Assembly: GCA_030426465.1 (NCBI GenBank)
Contig: JAUHYK010000051.1
Location: 1 to 32,958 of the forward strand
DNA from: Alphaproteobacteria bacterium
GTDB taxonomy: Bacteria; Pseudomonadota; Alphaproteobacteria; Caulobacterales; Parvularculaceae
Reading direction: 5' to 3'
DNA: 32,958 bases
Shown here: positions 7,725-16,622 of the stretch, in pieces
How the letters are laid out: the number at the start of each line of letters is the position of its first letter
Numbering within the stretch: position 1 is the stretch's first letter
The notes under the pieces: generated by a model
Told to the model about the DNA's origin: nothing
The model's database searches: none
Seen by the model: the letters and a program-made list of their open reading frames with translations, nothing else
Position numbers and translations under genes: made by a program

Positions 7725-9392
7725 CTAAAGAATGCCGGGAAGATTGAGCTGTTTATCCCGGGCGCAGGCGATCGCATCCTCATAACCGGCGTCCGCATGG
7801 CGCATGACGCCGCTCGCCGGATCGTTCCAGAGAACGCGCTTCAACCGCCGGGCCGCATCCTCGGTGCCGTCAGCGACGATCACCATCCCTGCATGCTGGG
7901 AAAAGCCCATCCCAACGCCGCCGCCATGATGGAGCGACACCCAGGTGGCGCCGGAGGCGGTGTTTAAAAGCGCATTCAACAGCGGCCAGTCAGATACCGC
8001 ATCGGAACCGTCTTTCATGGATTCGGTTTCGCGGTTGGGACTGGCCACCGAACCTGAGTCGAGATGGTCGCGACCAATCACCACCGGCGCTTTCAACTCC
8101 CCCTTCGCAACCATTTCGTTAAAAGCGAGGCCCAGGCGATGACGGTCTCCGAGCCCCACCCAGCAGATGCGCGCGGGCAGGCCTTGGAACGCTATCCGCT
8201 CACGCGCCATGTCGAGCCAGTTATGGAGATGCTTGTTGTCGGGCAGCAGCTCCTTCACCTTCTCGTCCGTGCGGTAGATGTCTTGCGGATCGCCGGAGAG
8301 CGCCGCCCAGCGAAACGGCCCGATCCCCCGGCAAAATTGCGGGCGGATGTAAGCCGGCACGAAGCCCGGAAAGTCGAAGGCGTCTTTCAGGCCCTCGTCG
8401 AAAGCGACCTGACGAATATTGTTGCCGTAATCGAGCGTCGGCACACCAGCGTTCCAGAAATCAAGCATCGCCTGAACCTGGATTTTCATGGAGGCGCGTG
8501 CAGCTTTCTCCACCTCTTTGGGATCGCTTTCGCGCTTGGCGCGCCATTCGCCCATGGTCCAGCCGATAGGTAGATAACCGTTCACCGGATCATGGGCGGA
8601 GGTTTGATCCGTAACAATGTCGGGTTTCACGCCACGCTTCACGATCTCCGGGAAGATGTCGCCTGCATTGCCGAGGAGCCCGACTGACTTCGCCTCCCCC
8701 GCTTTTGTCCAGCGCTCGATCATCTCCAGCGCTTCGTCGAGGGTTTCGGCTTTTTCGTCCACGTAGCGCGTGCGCAAACGGAAATCGATGGAGTCAGGAT
8801 TGCACTCAACCGCGAGACAACACGCGCCCGCCATCACCGCCGCGAGCGGTTGCGCGCCGCCCATGCCGCCAAGGCCGCCGGTCAAAATCCATTTGCCCTT
8901 GAGATCGCCATTGAAATGACGGCGCCCCGCTTCGACGAAGGTTTCGTAGGTGCCCTGAACAATCCCTTGTGTACCGATATAGATCCATGAGCCCGCCGTC
9001 ATCTGGCCGTACATCATCAGGCCTTTTTTATCGAGCTCTGAAAAGTGATCCCAATTCGCCCAATGGGGCACGAGGTTCGAGTTCGCGATCAACACGCGCG
9101 GCGCATCTTTATGGGTTTCAAAAACGCCGACAGGTTTTCCCGATTGCACTAGTAAGGTCTGGTCTTCGCGCAACGTCTTGAGGGTTTCGGTAATCGCGTC
9201 GAAATCGGCCCAGCTCCGCGCTGCGCGGCCAATGCCGCCATAGACGACAAGCTCGTCAGGATTTTCAGCAACCTCGCGATCGAGATTGTTCTGGATCATG
9301 CGGAACGGCGCTTCCGTCGTCCAGGAAAGGCAACTCAGTTCCGTCCCTGTCGGGGCTTTCACATCGCGCTTATTGGCAAATCGGTCAGTCAT
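7725..9392 (-). CDS. hutU: Urocanate hydratase
   Basis: This enzyme catalyses the second step of histidine breakdown, urocanate to imidazolone-propionate, in the cytoplasm with tightly bound NAD+. At 555 residues it has the usual length. The NAD-binding glycine stretch [15 protein letters not shown] lies near residue 170, [13 protein letters not shown] near 325, and the conserved Cys in [17 protein letters not shown] near 355. The C-terminal [22 protein letters not shown] is typical. The ATG at 9390-9392 overlaps the end of hutG by 8 bases, and hutU is the last gene of hutH-hutG-hutU. The operon is probably repressed by HutC from the shared site upstream of hutH. Confidence 0.97.
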   Translation of the reverse strand: MTDRFANKRDVKAPTGTELSCLSWTTEAPFRMIQNNLDREVAENPDELVVYGGIGRAARSWADFDAITETLKTLREDQTLLVQSGKPVGVFETHKDAPRVLIANSNLVPHWANWDHFSELDKKGLMMYGQMTAGSWIYIGTQGIVQGTYETFVEAGRRHFNGDLKGKWILTGGLGGMGGAQPLAAVMAGACCLAVECNPDSIDFRLRTRYVDEKAETLDEALEMIERWTKAGEAKSVGLLGNAGDIFPEIVKRGVKPDIVTDQTSAHDPVNGYLPIGWTMGEWRAKRESDPKEVEKAARASMKIQVQAMLDFWNAGVPTLDYGNNIRQVAFDEGLKDAFDFPGFVPAYIRPQFCRGIGPFRWAALSGDPQDIYRTDEKVKELLPDNKHLHNWLDMARERIAFQGLPARICWVGLGDRHRLGLAFNEMVAKGELKAPVVIGRDHLDSGSVASPNRETESMKDGSDAVSDWPLLNALLNTASGATWVSLHHGGGVGMGFSQHAGMVIVADGTEDAARRLKRVLWNDPASGVMRHADAGYEDAIACARDKQLNLPGIL

Positions 9393-10194
9393 CTCCGGCT
9401 CCGTTTAAATGTCCGTCGAGCGCAAGGGTTTCGATGCGCTCCAAAATCTGTCTCAGGGTCGCGCGAAGCTTGTCAGCTTTCGCATTGTTGTAAGTAAAAG
9501 GCGCGTCTTCACTTTCGAGATAGGCGCTCTGCGCGATTTCCATCTGGATCGCATGAACGCCATGCGCCGGATCGCCATAATGGCGCGTCGTCCAGCCGCC
9601 GCGAAAACGCCCGTTCACCACATAGGAAAAGTCCGACGCGACGCAGACATCGGCGACCGCTTCTTCAATCGCCTTCGCGCAGGTCGCGCCATTATTCGTG
9701 CCGATATTGAGATCAGGCAATGTTCCGTCAAACAGATATGAAATCTGCGACCGGATGGAGTGACAATCATAGAGAACCGCAACGCCGTGGGCGTCACGCG
9801 CGCGATCAATCTCTGCGGCGAGCGTCAGATGATAGACCGCGTGATAATCCATGCGGCGGCGCTCAATCTCTTCATCCGTGGGCGGCGCATCCCAGATGTC
9901 ATCGCCGTCAAAATCGGTGAGCGGGACAAGACCGGTGGTGTTCTGGCCGGGATAGAGACTGGCGCCTGATGGATCGCGATTGGCGTCGACGACGTAGCGG
10001 TGGAAATTTGCACGCACGACGCTCGCCTCAGTCAGGAGCCCGTCATAGAGTCGGTCCACATGCCAGTCCGTATCGGCCAGCGTGCGGCCGCGCGCATTCA
10101 GCCGAGCCATAATGTCATCCGGAACGAACACACCGCTATGGGGCTGGCCGAGAATAACCGGCCCCTTGCCGCTTATGACCGTCACCGGACTCAT
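9385..10194 (-). CDS. hutG: N-formylglutamate deformylase
   Basis: This is the last step of the five-step histidine pathway: N-formyl-glutamate is hydrolysed to glutamate and formate. The 269 residues match the deformylase (FGase) family rather than the arginase-type formiminoglutamase that is also named Hut[12 protein letters not shown] near 18-28, [11 protein letters not shown] near 42-52, VDANRDPSG near 69-77, LYDCHSIRS near 141-149 (probable metal-binding His), and [11 protein letters not shown] near 199-209. This type requires a formimidoylglutamate deiminase to make its substrate, and HutF is encoded nearby. Its start overlaps the hutH stop by 4 bases (ATGA), indicating translational coupling. 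Confidence 0.95.
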   Translation of the reverse strand: MSPVTVISGKGPVILGQPHSGVFVPDDIMARLNARGRTLADTDWHVDRLYDGLLTEASVVRANFHRYVVDANRDPSGASLYPGQNTTGLVPLTDFDGDDIWDAPPTDEEIERRRMDYHAVYHLTLAAEIDRARDAHGVAVLYDCHSIRSQISYLFDGTLPDLNIGTNNGATCAKAIEEAVADVCVASDFSYVVNGRFRGGWTTRHYGDPAHGVHAIQMEIAQSAYLESEDAPFTYNNAKADKLRATLRQILERIETLALDGHLNGAGDD

Positions 10195-11726
10195 GCGACG
10201 CTCAACTCAATTGGGGCAACACCGGCATGCTCCGACATCGCCGGATCGCGCACGAGTGTTTTCAGCGCATCAATGTCGTCTGACAAAATCCTGTCATCGC
10301 CCATGGGCGCGCAACACGCACGAATGGCGGCGATGGTTGTTTTCAGCGCCGGGCTCGTCTCCAGCGGCGCGCGCATTTCGACGCCTTGCGCCCCCGCCAT
10401 GGCTTCAACCGCGATGATGCCGGAGAGATTTTCATTCATTTCGTGCAAGCGCCGCGCGCCATGACACGCCATGGAGACATGGTCTTCCTGATTGGCGGAG
10501 GTCGGCGTTGAATCAACCGATCGCGGATTAGAAAGCGCCTTGTTTTCACTCATGAGGGCGGCGGATGTGACTTCCGCAATCATCAATCCGGAATTCAATC
10601 CCGGTTTTGGCGTCAGGAACGCCGGCAAGCCGTAACTCAAGGCAGGGTCTACAAGCAACGCAATACGACGCTGAGAAATCGACCCGATCTCCGATAGCGC
10701 AATCGCGATCTGATCCGCCGCAAACGCCACTGGCTCCGCATGGAAGTTCCCGCCCGAAACAATCTCCCCGCCGGCCAACACCAGTGGATTGTCAGTGACC
10801 GCGTTTGCCTCCGTTTGAAGCGTCACCGCCGCCTGTCGCAGAAGATCAAGACAAGCGCCCGCAACCTGCGGCTGGCAACGCAAGCAATATGGGTCCTGCA
10901 CCCGCTCATCGCCTTCCATATGGCTGGTGATGATCTGCGAGCCGTCAAGCAATTCGCGCAGACGCTGCGCGGTTTCAATCTGACCGCGATGACCGCGCAG
11001 GGCATGGATTTGCGGATGAAACGGCGCCGCCGTTCCCATCGCCGCTTCGATTGAAAGCGCGCTTGTGGTGATCGAAGACATCGCCAACCGCCACGCGTCA
11101 AACAAAGCGGACAAAGCGAGCGCTGTCGACACCTGCGTGCCATTGATCATGGCGAGGCCTTCTTTGGCCGACAGGATGAGCGGATCAATCTGTTCGCTTT
11201 CCATCGCCGCCATGGCGGATTTAACGGCGCCGCGATGAAAAACATCGCCCTCGCCGATCAGCGCCGCGGTCATATGAGCGAGCGGCGCCAGATCGCCCGA
11301 TGCGCCGACAGACCCTTGCGAGGGAATGACGGGTAAAATGTCCGCGGCGATAAATTTTTCGATCTGTTCGATCACCGCCCAGCGCACGCCAGAGGCGCCG
11401 CGGCCCAGCGATAAAAGTTTGAGCGCCATCACAAGGCGCGTCACCCCAGGCGACAATGGCGCGCCTGTCCCCGCGCTGTGGGAGAGAATGAGATTGCGCT
11501 GAAGCTGCGCCAGTTCATCATGGCCGATGCGCACAGAGGCGAGTTTGCCGAAGCCGGTATTGACGCCATAAACAGGCGCATCGCCCGCCGCCGCTTTTGC
11601 AATTTGCTCAGCAGACCAATCAATGCCCGCTCGCGCCGTCCGGTCCAGGGCGAAGGGCGCCCCATCCTGATAAAGCTCTTCGAGCCTAGCAAGGCTCGCC
11701 GCGCTTGGCGTCAGCGTGACCGTCAT
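10191..11726 (-). CDS. hutH: Histidine ammonia-lyase
   Basis: This enzyme removes ammonia from histidine to give urocanate, the first step of the pathway. It has 511 residues, the usual length for HAL. The Ala142-Ser143-Gly144 triad in [14 protein letters not shown] cyclises to the MIO electrophile. Other family landmarks are [12 protein letters not shown] near 52-63, [12 protein letters not shown] near 277-288 and [16 protein letters not shown] in the C-terminal third. The ATG at 11724-11726 has GAGGG a few bases upstream. It is the first gene of the minus-strand operon hutH-hutG-hutU and faces the divergent hutF-hutC operon across a 95-base region that contains the putative HutC operator. 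Confidence 0.97.
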   Translation of the reverse strand: MTVTLTPSAASLARLEELYQDGAPFALDRTARAGIDWSAEQIAKAAAGDAPVYGVNTGFGKLASVRIGHDELAQLQRNLILSHSAGTGAPLSPGVTRLVMALKLLSLGRGASGVRWAVIEQIEKFIAADILPVIPSQGSVGASGDLAPLAHMTAALIGEGDVFHRGAVKSAMAAMESEQIDPLILSAKEGLAMINGTQVSTALALSALFDAWRLAMSSITTSALSIEAAMGTAAPFHPQIHALRGHRGQIETAQRLRELLDGSQIITSHMEGDERVQDPYCLRCQPQVAGACLDLLRQAAVTLQTEANAVTDNPLVLAGGEIVSGGNFHAEPVAFAADQIAIALSEIGSISQRRIALLVDPALSYGLPAFLTPKPGLNSGLMIAEVTSAALMSENKALSNPRSVDSTPTSANQEDHVSMACHGARRLHEMNENLSGIIAVEAMAGAQGVEMRAPLETSPALKTTIAAIRACCAPMGDDRILSDDIDALKTLVRDPAMSEHAGVAPIELSVA

Positions 11727-11763
11727 AGAACCCTCAAAATGCTCTCAGCAGCCTATCCACTGC

Positions 11764-11806
11764 TTGATATGTGCATGTTATTGGATATTATGTATGCACA
11801 TATTAA
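11764..11806. promoter_or_regulatory. Divergent hut promoter with a probable HutC operator pair
   Basis: A 13-base inverted repeat with one mismatch spans this site: TTGATATGTGCAT at 11764-11776 and ATGCACATATTAA at 11794-11806, with centres about 30 bases apart. The arms carry GTGCAT/ATGCAC cores; the right one contains GTATGCAC, which resembles the GT-N-TA-N-AC half-palindromes known for GntR/HutC-type repressors. A plus-strand sigma-70-like promoter for hutF fits inside it: -35 TTGATA (11764-11769), 16 bases, -10 TATTAT (11786-11791). The left arm thus covers the -35 and the right arm the expected start of transcription. Repression of both operons by HutC, relieved by urocanate, is inference from the family. 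Confidence 0.65.
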
Positions 11807-11821
11807 CCGGAGACGCAAGCC

Positions 11822-13189
11822 GTGGCCCACCAGACCCTGTTCGCACAAGAAGCCCTTACCCCCGCCGGCTGGGCGCGCAATGTTAGGGTGGAAATCGACC
11901 CCGAGGGCCGAATCGCCGGGGTGACCGCAGACGCCAAGCCCGAAGGGATCAGAGTCGGCGCCCTGCTCCCGGCACCCGGCAATGCGCACTCTCATTCCTT
12001 CCAGCGAGCCATGGCCGGGCTCACTGAATATCGCTCTCAGACCCATGACGATTTCTGGACCTGGCGCGCGCTCATGTATCATTTCGTCGAGCGCCTGACG
12101 CCCGACGACATCGAGGCGATCGCCGCACAGGTTCAAATGGAAATGCTTGAGGCGGGCTACGCCGCCATCGGCGAGTTTCACTATCTCCATCACCAGCCAG
12201 ACGGCGCCCCCTACGACAATCCCGGCGAACTCGGTGAGCGGATGTTTGCGGCAGCGGCGCAAACCGGGATTGGCTACACGCATCTCCCCGTTCTTTATAT
12301 GCGTGGCGGCATGGATGACCGGCCGCTTGGCGGCGGTCAGCGGCGTTTCGGCAATCGGCTTGAGCAATTCGAACAGCTTTTCGAACTGGCGCGCAGCGGC
12401 CTCAAACAATTACCAGCCGATGCGCGCCTTGGCGTCGCGCCGCATTCCCTGCGCGCCGTCAACGAAAATGCGTTGTCGCTCGCCGCTGGGCTGGACCGGA
12501 CGGCGCCGGTTCACATTCACGCAGCGGAACAAACCGGCGAAGTGGATGAAGCCCTCGCTCATCTTGGCGCGCGGCCTGTTGAATGGTTGCTCGACAAAAT
12601 GAACATTGGGCCTGACTGGCGGTTGGTTCACGCCACGCAAATGACCGATACGGAAACCATTGCTCTCGCCGCGTCAGGCGCGGGCGTCGTTGTCTGCCCC
12701 ATCACCGAGGCCAATCTTGGCGATGGAATTTTCAATGCGCGAAAATATCTATCCGCTGGCGGCGTGCTGGCGCTCGGCTCCGACTCCAATATCCGCATCG
12801 CGCTTTCAGAAGAATTGCGCGCGCTGGAACATTCCCAGCGGCTTCGGGACCGTCAGCGCGCCGTGCTCGCCACGCCTGAAAAATCCTGCGGCCGGGCGAT
12901 GCTGGAAACAGTCGCTGCAGGCGGCGCCTCAGCGCTCGGACGCGACGCCGGGCGGATCGAAACCGGCGCCTTTGCAGACCTTCTGGCGCTCGACTGCTCG
13001 GCGCCCGCGCTCGCAGGACTTTCCGGGGATCGAATGCTCGACACATGGATATTTGCGGCCGGCGACGCGCTGGTGAGCGATGTCTGGGCGGCGGGGCGCC
13101 ATGTGGTCAGGGACGGCGCGCACATCAAACGCGATGCGATCGCGACACGATTCAACACTGTCATGGCGCGCCTTCGGAGCGAGCTATGA
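11822..13189 (+). CDS. hutF: Formimidoylglutamate deiminase
   Basis: This amidohydrolase-superfamily enzyme converts N-formimidoyl-glutamate to N-formyl-glutamate plus ammonia, the fourth step of the five-step histidine pathway. The 455 residues show the metal-binding HxH in GNAHSHSFQRAMAG near 54-67, HIHAAEQTGEVDEAL near 230-244 with a conserved His-Ala-Ala-Glu, HATQMTD near 271-277, and the catalytic Asp in LGSDSNIRIALSEELR near 318-333. These distinguish HutF from HutI. The start is GTG at 11822-11824 with GGAGA upstream. Its stop overlaps the hutC start (ATGA, 4 bases). A tandem with HutG of the deformylase type fits the pathway. Confidence 0.95.
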   Translation: MAHQTLFAQEALTPAGWARNVRVEIDPEGRIAGVTADAKPEGIRVGALLPAPGNAHSHSFQRAMAGLTEYRSQTHDDFWTWRALMYHFVERLTPDDIEAIAAQVQMEMLEAGYAAIGEFHYLHHQPDGAPYDNPGELGERMFAAAAQTGIGYTHLPVLYMRGGMDDRPLGGGQRRFGNRLEQFEQLFELARSGLKQLPADARLGVAPHSLRAVNENALSLAAGLDRTAPVHIHAAEQTGEVDEALAHLGARPVEWLLDKMNIGPDWRLVHATQMTDTETIALAASGAGVVVCPITEANLGDGIFNARKYLSAGGVLALGSDSNIRIALSEELRALEHSQRLRDRQRAVLATPEKSCGRAMLETVAAGGASALGRDAGRIETGAFADLLALDCSAPALAGLSGDRMLDTWIFAAGDALVSDVWAAGRHVVRDGAHIKRDAIATRFNTVMARLRSEL

Positions 13190-13878
13190 GCGAGCGCAGC
13201 CACCACACCATCCGTGAAGCGATCCGCGACCGCATTTCCTCAGGCGAATGGGCGCCGGGCGCGCTGATGCCCGGAGAAGTGGATCTCGCTGGCGAATATC
13301 AATGCGCGCGCACCACCGTGAACCGGGCGCTACAGTCTCTTGCAGAAGATGGGCTTATAGAACGCAAGCGCCGCGCCGGCACCCGCATCAAAGAACTGCC
13401 TGTCAAACGCGCGCGTTTTGAAATTCCCCTGATACGGCAGGAAGTGGAAGCGACCGGCGCGCAATACCGCCCGCATCTGTTGTTGCGTGAAGTCATCGAC
13501 GCGCCCAACGCCGTCACTGCGCGCCTGCAAATGAAAACCGGCGACTGCGCGCTGCATCTTCAAACCGTGCACATGGCCGACGGCGCACCCTACGCTTACG
13601 AAGATCGCTGGGTGAATCTCGAAGCTGCGTCCGGCATTCTCGAGGCGCCGCTGGAAGAAATCAGCGCCAATGAATGGCTGTTAAAACACGCCCCCTATTC
13701 CAGCGGCGACGTAACCTTTTCGGCGACCCTGGCCGGGCCCAGAGAAGCCGCAGCGCTCGACATCGCCGAAGGCGAAGCGCTGTTCACCATCGATCGCACC
13801 ACATGGCAGGATAATCTGCACGTGACGACGATGAAGCTTCACTACCGCCCCGGCTATAAGTTGAAAGCGCAGGTTTAG
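13186..13878 (+). CDS. hutC: Histidine-utilisation repressor, GntR/HutC family
   Basis: This 230-residue regulator has an N-terminal winged helix-turn-helix (about residues 5-70; ALMPGEVDLAGEYQCARTTV and NRALQSLAEDGLIERKRRAG) and a C-terminal UTRA ligand-binding domain (about 85-225; AYEDRWVNLEAA, LFTIDRTTW, LHYRPGYKL). HutC homologues repress hut genes and respond to urocanate. The ATG at 13186 overlaps the hutF stop by 4 bases; the frame is open further upstream but inside hutF. Placement in the hutF operon means it would control its own synthesis through the site at 11764-11806. Confidence 0.92.
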   Translation: MSERSHHTIREAIRDRISSGEWAPGALMPGEVDLAGEYQCARTTVNRALQSLAEDGLIERKRRAGTRIKELPVKRARFEIPLIRQEVEATGAQYRPHLLLREVIDAPNAVTARLQMKTGDCALHLQTVHMADGAPYAYEDRWVNLEAASGILEAPLEEISANEWLLKHAPYSSGDVTFSATLAGPREAAALDIAEGEALFTIDRTTWQDNLHVTTMKLHYRPGYKLKAQV

Positions 13879-13896
13879 GCATTCCTGATTCTCCGG

Positions 13897-13921
13897 AACA
13901 AAGGTGGAACCATCCTTTGTT
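13897..13921. promoter_or_regulatory. Hairpin between hutC and crtE
   Basis: AACAAAGG at 13897-13904 pairs with CCTTTGTT at 13914-13921, and the intervening bases extend the stem (TG with CA, one bulged T), leaving a GAAC tetraloop. It lies 18 bases after the hutC stop and could end hutFC transcription, but the following tract has no real T-run. Two GGAAC pentamers (13895-13899 and 13906-13910) resemble the -35 of EcfG-type general stress promoters; a matching -10 is poor. Role unresolved. Confidence 0.35.
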
Positions 13922-14076
13922 TATCCTGTATTTGTGGTTACCGGAGGGCGGTCAAATATTGCGACAGCGAAATGAAGCCGCCAACTTTGTGTATTTCACA
14001 AGCACATGGAATAGTGCATCATGGCGGCTGCAGGATGTTTCTGACACTTGTTCATATTGACCCAAGGAGCCGAACT

Positions 14077-15054
14077 ATGGCGTTCGACAAACGCATTGAT
14101 GTCGGCCTTGAGACTCTCAGCGCTGGCGTGATCGACGTCCTGCGCCAAAAAATCGACCTTCGGCTCGGTGAACTCTACCGCGAAAACGCAAAGGACACGC
14201 GCCTGGTCTGCGCGATTCGCCATGCGCTTTTGTCACCGGGCAAGCGCTTCCGCCCGATCATCACACTTCTCGCCTATGCCGAGAGCGGCGGCGATATTGA
14301 AGACGCCGTCGACGCCGCCTGCGCCATCGAAATGGTGCATGCCGCTTCGCTGATCATGGATGATTTGCCGTCCATGGATGACGCCCGCCTGCGTCGCGGC
14401 CGCCTCGCGACCCATGTCGTGTTCGGCGAAGGCACCGGGATGCTCGCCGCCGTCGCCCTGCTCAACGAGGCCTATCGCGTCATCTCCAACGGCGCCGCCG
14501 GCGACCCGGCGCAGAAACTTCGTGCGATCTGTCATCTCACCAATGCTGTCGGGCCCGACGGCCTCGCTGGCGGACAGGAACGCGACATCATGTGCGCCGG
14601 CGCGGAGACCGACGCCAATTCGCTCAAGGAAATTGAACAGCGTCATCTTGAAAAAACCGGCGCCCTGTTCGCCGCCGCCGCCGCCATTGGCGCAGAGCTC
14701 GCGGGAGCCGATGAGGCGCGCGTGCAAAAAATGCACGATTACGGCGTTGCATTGGGCCTCGCCTACCAGGCCTTTGACGACGTCATCGATGTTGAAGGCA
14801 CCATGGAGAACACCGGCAAAGACGTATCGCAGGATGAGGGAAAGTCGACCGTGGTCAGCCTTCTTGGCCGTGAGGGCGCGCGGCGCTCCGCCGGTCGATG
14901 GCTAGGGCGCGCAATCAAAGCGGCGGAAGATCCCAATAGCGAGCGGCCCGCCCTCCTCGCCACGCTCGCCCACAAGATCGGCAAGAAATTCGGCGTGCTC
15001 GCCATTGATGAAAACACCGACGGCCTTAAACAGCGCCGGCCCGTTTCCAGCTAA
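14077..15054 (+). CDS. crtE: Geranylgeranyl diphosphate synthase
   Basis: This prenyltransferase extends farnesyl or shorter diphosphates to C20 GGPP, the precursor for carotenoids. The 325 residues show GKRFRP at 55-60, the first aspartate-rich motif DDLPSMD at 95-101 (DDx4D, as in bacterial type II GGPP synthases), GGQERD near 165-170 and the second motif DDVID at 234-238. The ATG at 14077 has AAGGAG seven bases upstream; the open frame before it lacks a ribosome site. A shorter-chain (FPP) synthase is the alternative, but the position beside crtZ, crtB, crtI and crtY favours CrtE. Chain length cannot be proved from sequence by eye. Confidence 0.88.
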   Translation: MAFDKRIDVGLETLSAGVIDVLRQKIDLRLGELYRENAKDTRLVCAIRHALLSPGKRFRPIITLLAYAESGGDIEDAVDAACAIEMVHAASLIMDDLPSMDDARLRRGRLATHVVFGEGTGMLAAVALLNEAYRVISNGAAGDPAQKLRAICHLTNAVGPDGLAGGQERDIMCAGAETDANSLKEIEQRHLEKTGALFAAAAAIGAELAGADEARVQKMHDYGVALGLAYQAFDDVIDVEGTMENTGKDVSQDEGKSTVVSLLGREGARRSAGRWLGRAIKAAEDPNSERPALLATLAHKIGKKFGVLAIDENTDGLKQRRPVSS

Positions 15055-15108
15055 GCTGCCCCAGCGCTTTTCGCCGCGTCGTAAAATTTCAGGCGGCCTA
15101 TTATAGTC

Positions 15109-15630
15109 ATGTCCATGTCGCCGTTTTTTTTCATTGCCATCGTCATTGCGTTCATCTTGTTGATGGAAGGCGTCGCCTGGGTGACGCATCGTTATGTGAT
15201 GCATGGATTTTTATGGTCATTGCACAAATCCCATCACGAACCACGCAGCGGCGCTTTTGAAAAAAACGACTGGTTCGCAGTGATCTTTTCCGTGCCGTCA
15301 ATCGCCCTGATTTATATCGGCGTGAATGGCTGGACGCCGGCCCTCGCCGCAGGGATTGGCATCTTCGGCTACGGCCTGATCTATTTTTTCTTTCACGATA
15401 TTCTGGTGCACAGGCGCATGGATTTCGGGCTGAGACCGAAAAAAGGATATCTCGCCCGCGTAGTTCAGGCGCATCGTTTGCATCACGCCGTTGAATCCAA
15501 GGAAGGTTGCGTGTCTTTCGGTTTCATCTTCGCGCCGAGCCCGCAACATTTGAAACAGATGATGAAAAGAACCGAAGGCGCGCGCCTTCGCGCCGCCTCC
15601 GTTAAAAGCAATTTACCGCCGCTCGTATAA
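15109..15630 (+). CDS. crtZ: Beta-carotene 3-hydroxylase
   Basis: This membrane di-iron oxygenase adds hydroxyl groups at C3/C3' of beta-ionone rings, giving zeaxanthin. At 173 residues it has CrtZ length. The full histidine set is present: His27 and His32 (THRYVMHG), His39, His42 and His43 (HKSHHEPR), His96 and His101 (HDILVHRR), and His122, His125 and His126 (HRLHHAVE). Hydrophobic segments cover about residues 5-24, 57-75 and 77-95. The start is ATG 15109 or 15115, with no strong ribosome site. It follows crtE after 54 bases on the same strand and ends 2 bases from the end of convergent crtB. Confidence 0.9.
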   Translation: MSMSPFFFIAIVIAFILLMEGVAWVTHRYVMHGFLWSLHKSHHEPRSGAFEKNDWFAVIFSVPSIALIYIGVNGWTPALAAGIGIFGYGLIYFFFHDILVHRRMDFGLRPKKGYLARVVQAHRLHHAVESKEGCVSFGFIFAPSPQHLKQMMKRTEGARLRAASVKSNLPPLV

Positions 15631-15632
15631 TT

Positions 15633-16622
15633 TTATCGCATCGACTGGCGCCGCCAGAGGGCGCCTCTCGGAGGCGTTTTCACCGATTTCAAAAACATGG
15701 ACGCCGGGGCGCCGGTGACAAGGCCGGACACGGCCAGCATCCCCTTTCGCGGGCCCGGCACTGCGACGCGCGTGCGCCATACATCCGGCCCGCCCTCCTT
15801 TATGCGCCGCCCGATATCCCGGTAAATATTGCGCGCCGCCGCCACCGCCGCCGCTGCACGAGGCGGCAACCGGCGCACGCCGGCGCTCGCGGACGCGTAA
15901 TAATCGTCAGCGCTATCAAGTAGCGAAATGGCGACGCGCCAGACGCTTTGCTTATTGTCGTCATTAAGAACCGAAACGGGATCGGCGGCGACGCCTTCTG
16001 CGCCAAGCAATGCGGCCGGTACATAAATACGCCCCGCGCGCGCATCATCATAAATATCCCGGCAGATATTGGTGAGCTGAAACGCGAGTCCGAGATCGCA
16101 GGCGCGGTCGAGCGTTTCTTCGTCGTCGCGGTCAACGCCCATCAAAATCGCCATCATGATCCCCACCACTCCGGCGACGCCGTAACAATAACGCATCGTA
16201 TCATCGAGCGTCTCGTAACGCGCCTCGGCTGCATCGAGCGCAAAACCCGCCAACAGATCGAAGGGATATTGTTCCGGCAGGCGATGGCGCGCCGCGACTT
16301 CCGCAAAAGCGTCAAAGGCCGGCTCGCCGATATGCTCACCGTCAAGGCTGCGTCTTGTATTCTCACAAAGCTGGTCCAGCCGGCGCTGACGCTCTGCAGC
16401 GGTCATCTCCGCGTCGGGCGCATCCTCTCCCATGGACTGCCCGTCAATCACATCATCGCAATGACGGCACCAGGCATAAAGCATCTGCGCATCCGCCTGC
16501 ATCTCGCGGCCAAACAACAACGACGCGAGGGCAAAGCTTTTCGAACCCTGCTTGATGGTTTTCTTGCCATAGGCGGAAAGCGCGTCGCGCGACAAAGCGT
16601 CTTGTGTTGCGGAGACGCTCAA
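15633..16622 (-). CDS. crtB: Phytoene synthase
   Basis: This enzyme joins two GGPP molecules head to head to make phytoene, the first committed carotenoid step, at the membrane surface. The 329 residues contain the first aspartate motif CDDVID at 55-60 (YAWCRHCDDVIDG), YCYGVAGVVG at 145-154, and the second motif LTNICRDIYDDARAGRIYVP at 183-202. The only upstream start in frame is TTG at 16620-16622, which directly follows the crtI stop; a second TTG nine codons on is also possible. No ATG or GTG is available near the start. It is the last gene of crtY-crtI-crtB and converges with crtZ. Confidence 0.95.
   Translation of the reverse strand: MSVSATQDALSRDALSAYGKKTIKQGSKSFALASLLFGREMQADAQMLYAWCRHCDDVIDGQSMGEDAPDAEMTAAERQRRLDQLCENTRRSLDGEHIGEPAFDAFAEVAARHRLPEQYPFDLLAGFALDAAEARYETLDDTMRYCYGVAGVVGIMMAILMGVDRDDEETLDRACDLGLAFQLTNICRDIYDDARAGRIYVPAALLGAEGVAADPVSVLNDDNKQSVWRVAISLLDSADDYYASASAGVRRLPPRAAAAVAAARNIYRDIGRRIKEGGPDVWRTRVAVPGPRKGMLAVSGLVTGAPASMFLKSVKTPPRGALWRRQSMR

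Noticed and set aside
13985-14010. Possible CrtJ/PpsR-type site (TGT-N12-ACA) upstream of crtE
   Set aside because: TGT and ACA triplets occur, but with spacings of 11 or 13, not 12, and no photosynthesis genes are present.
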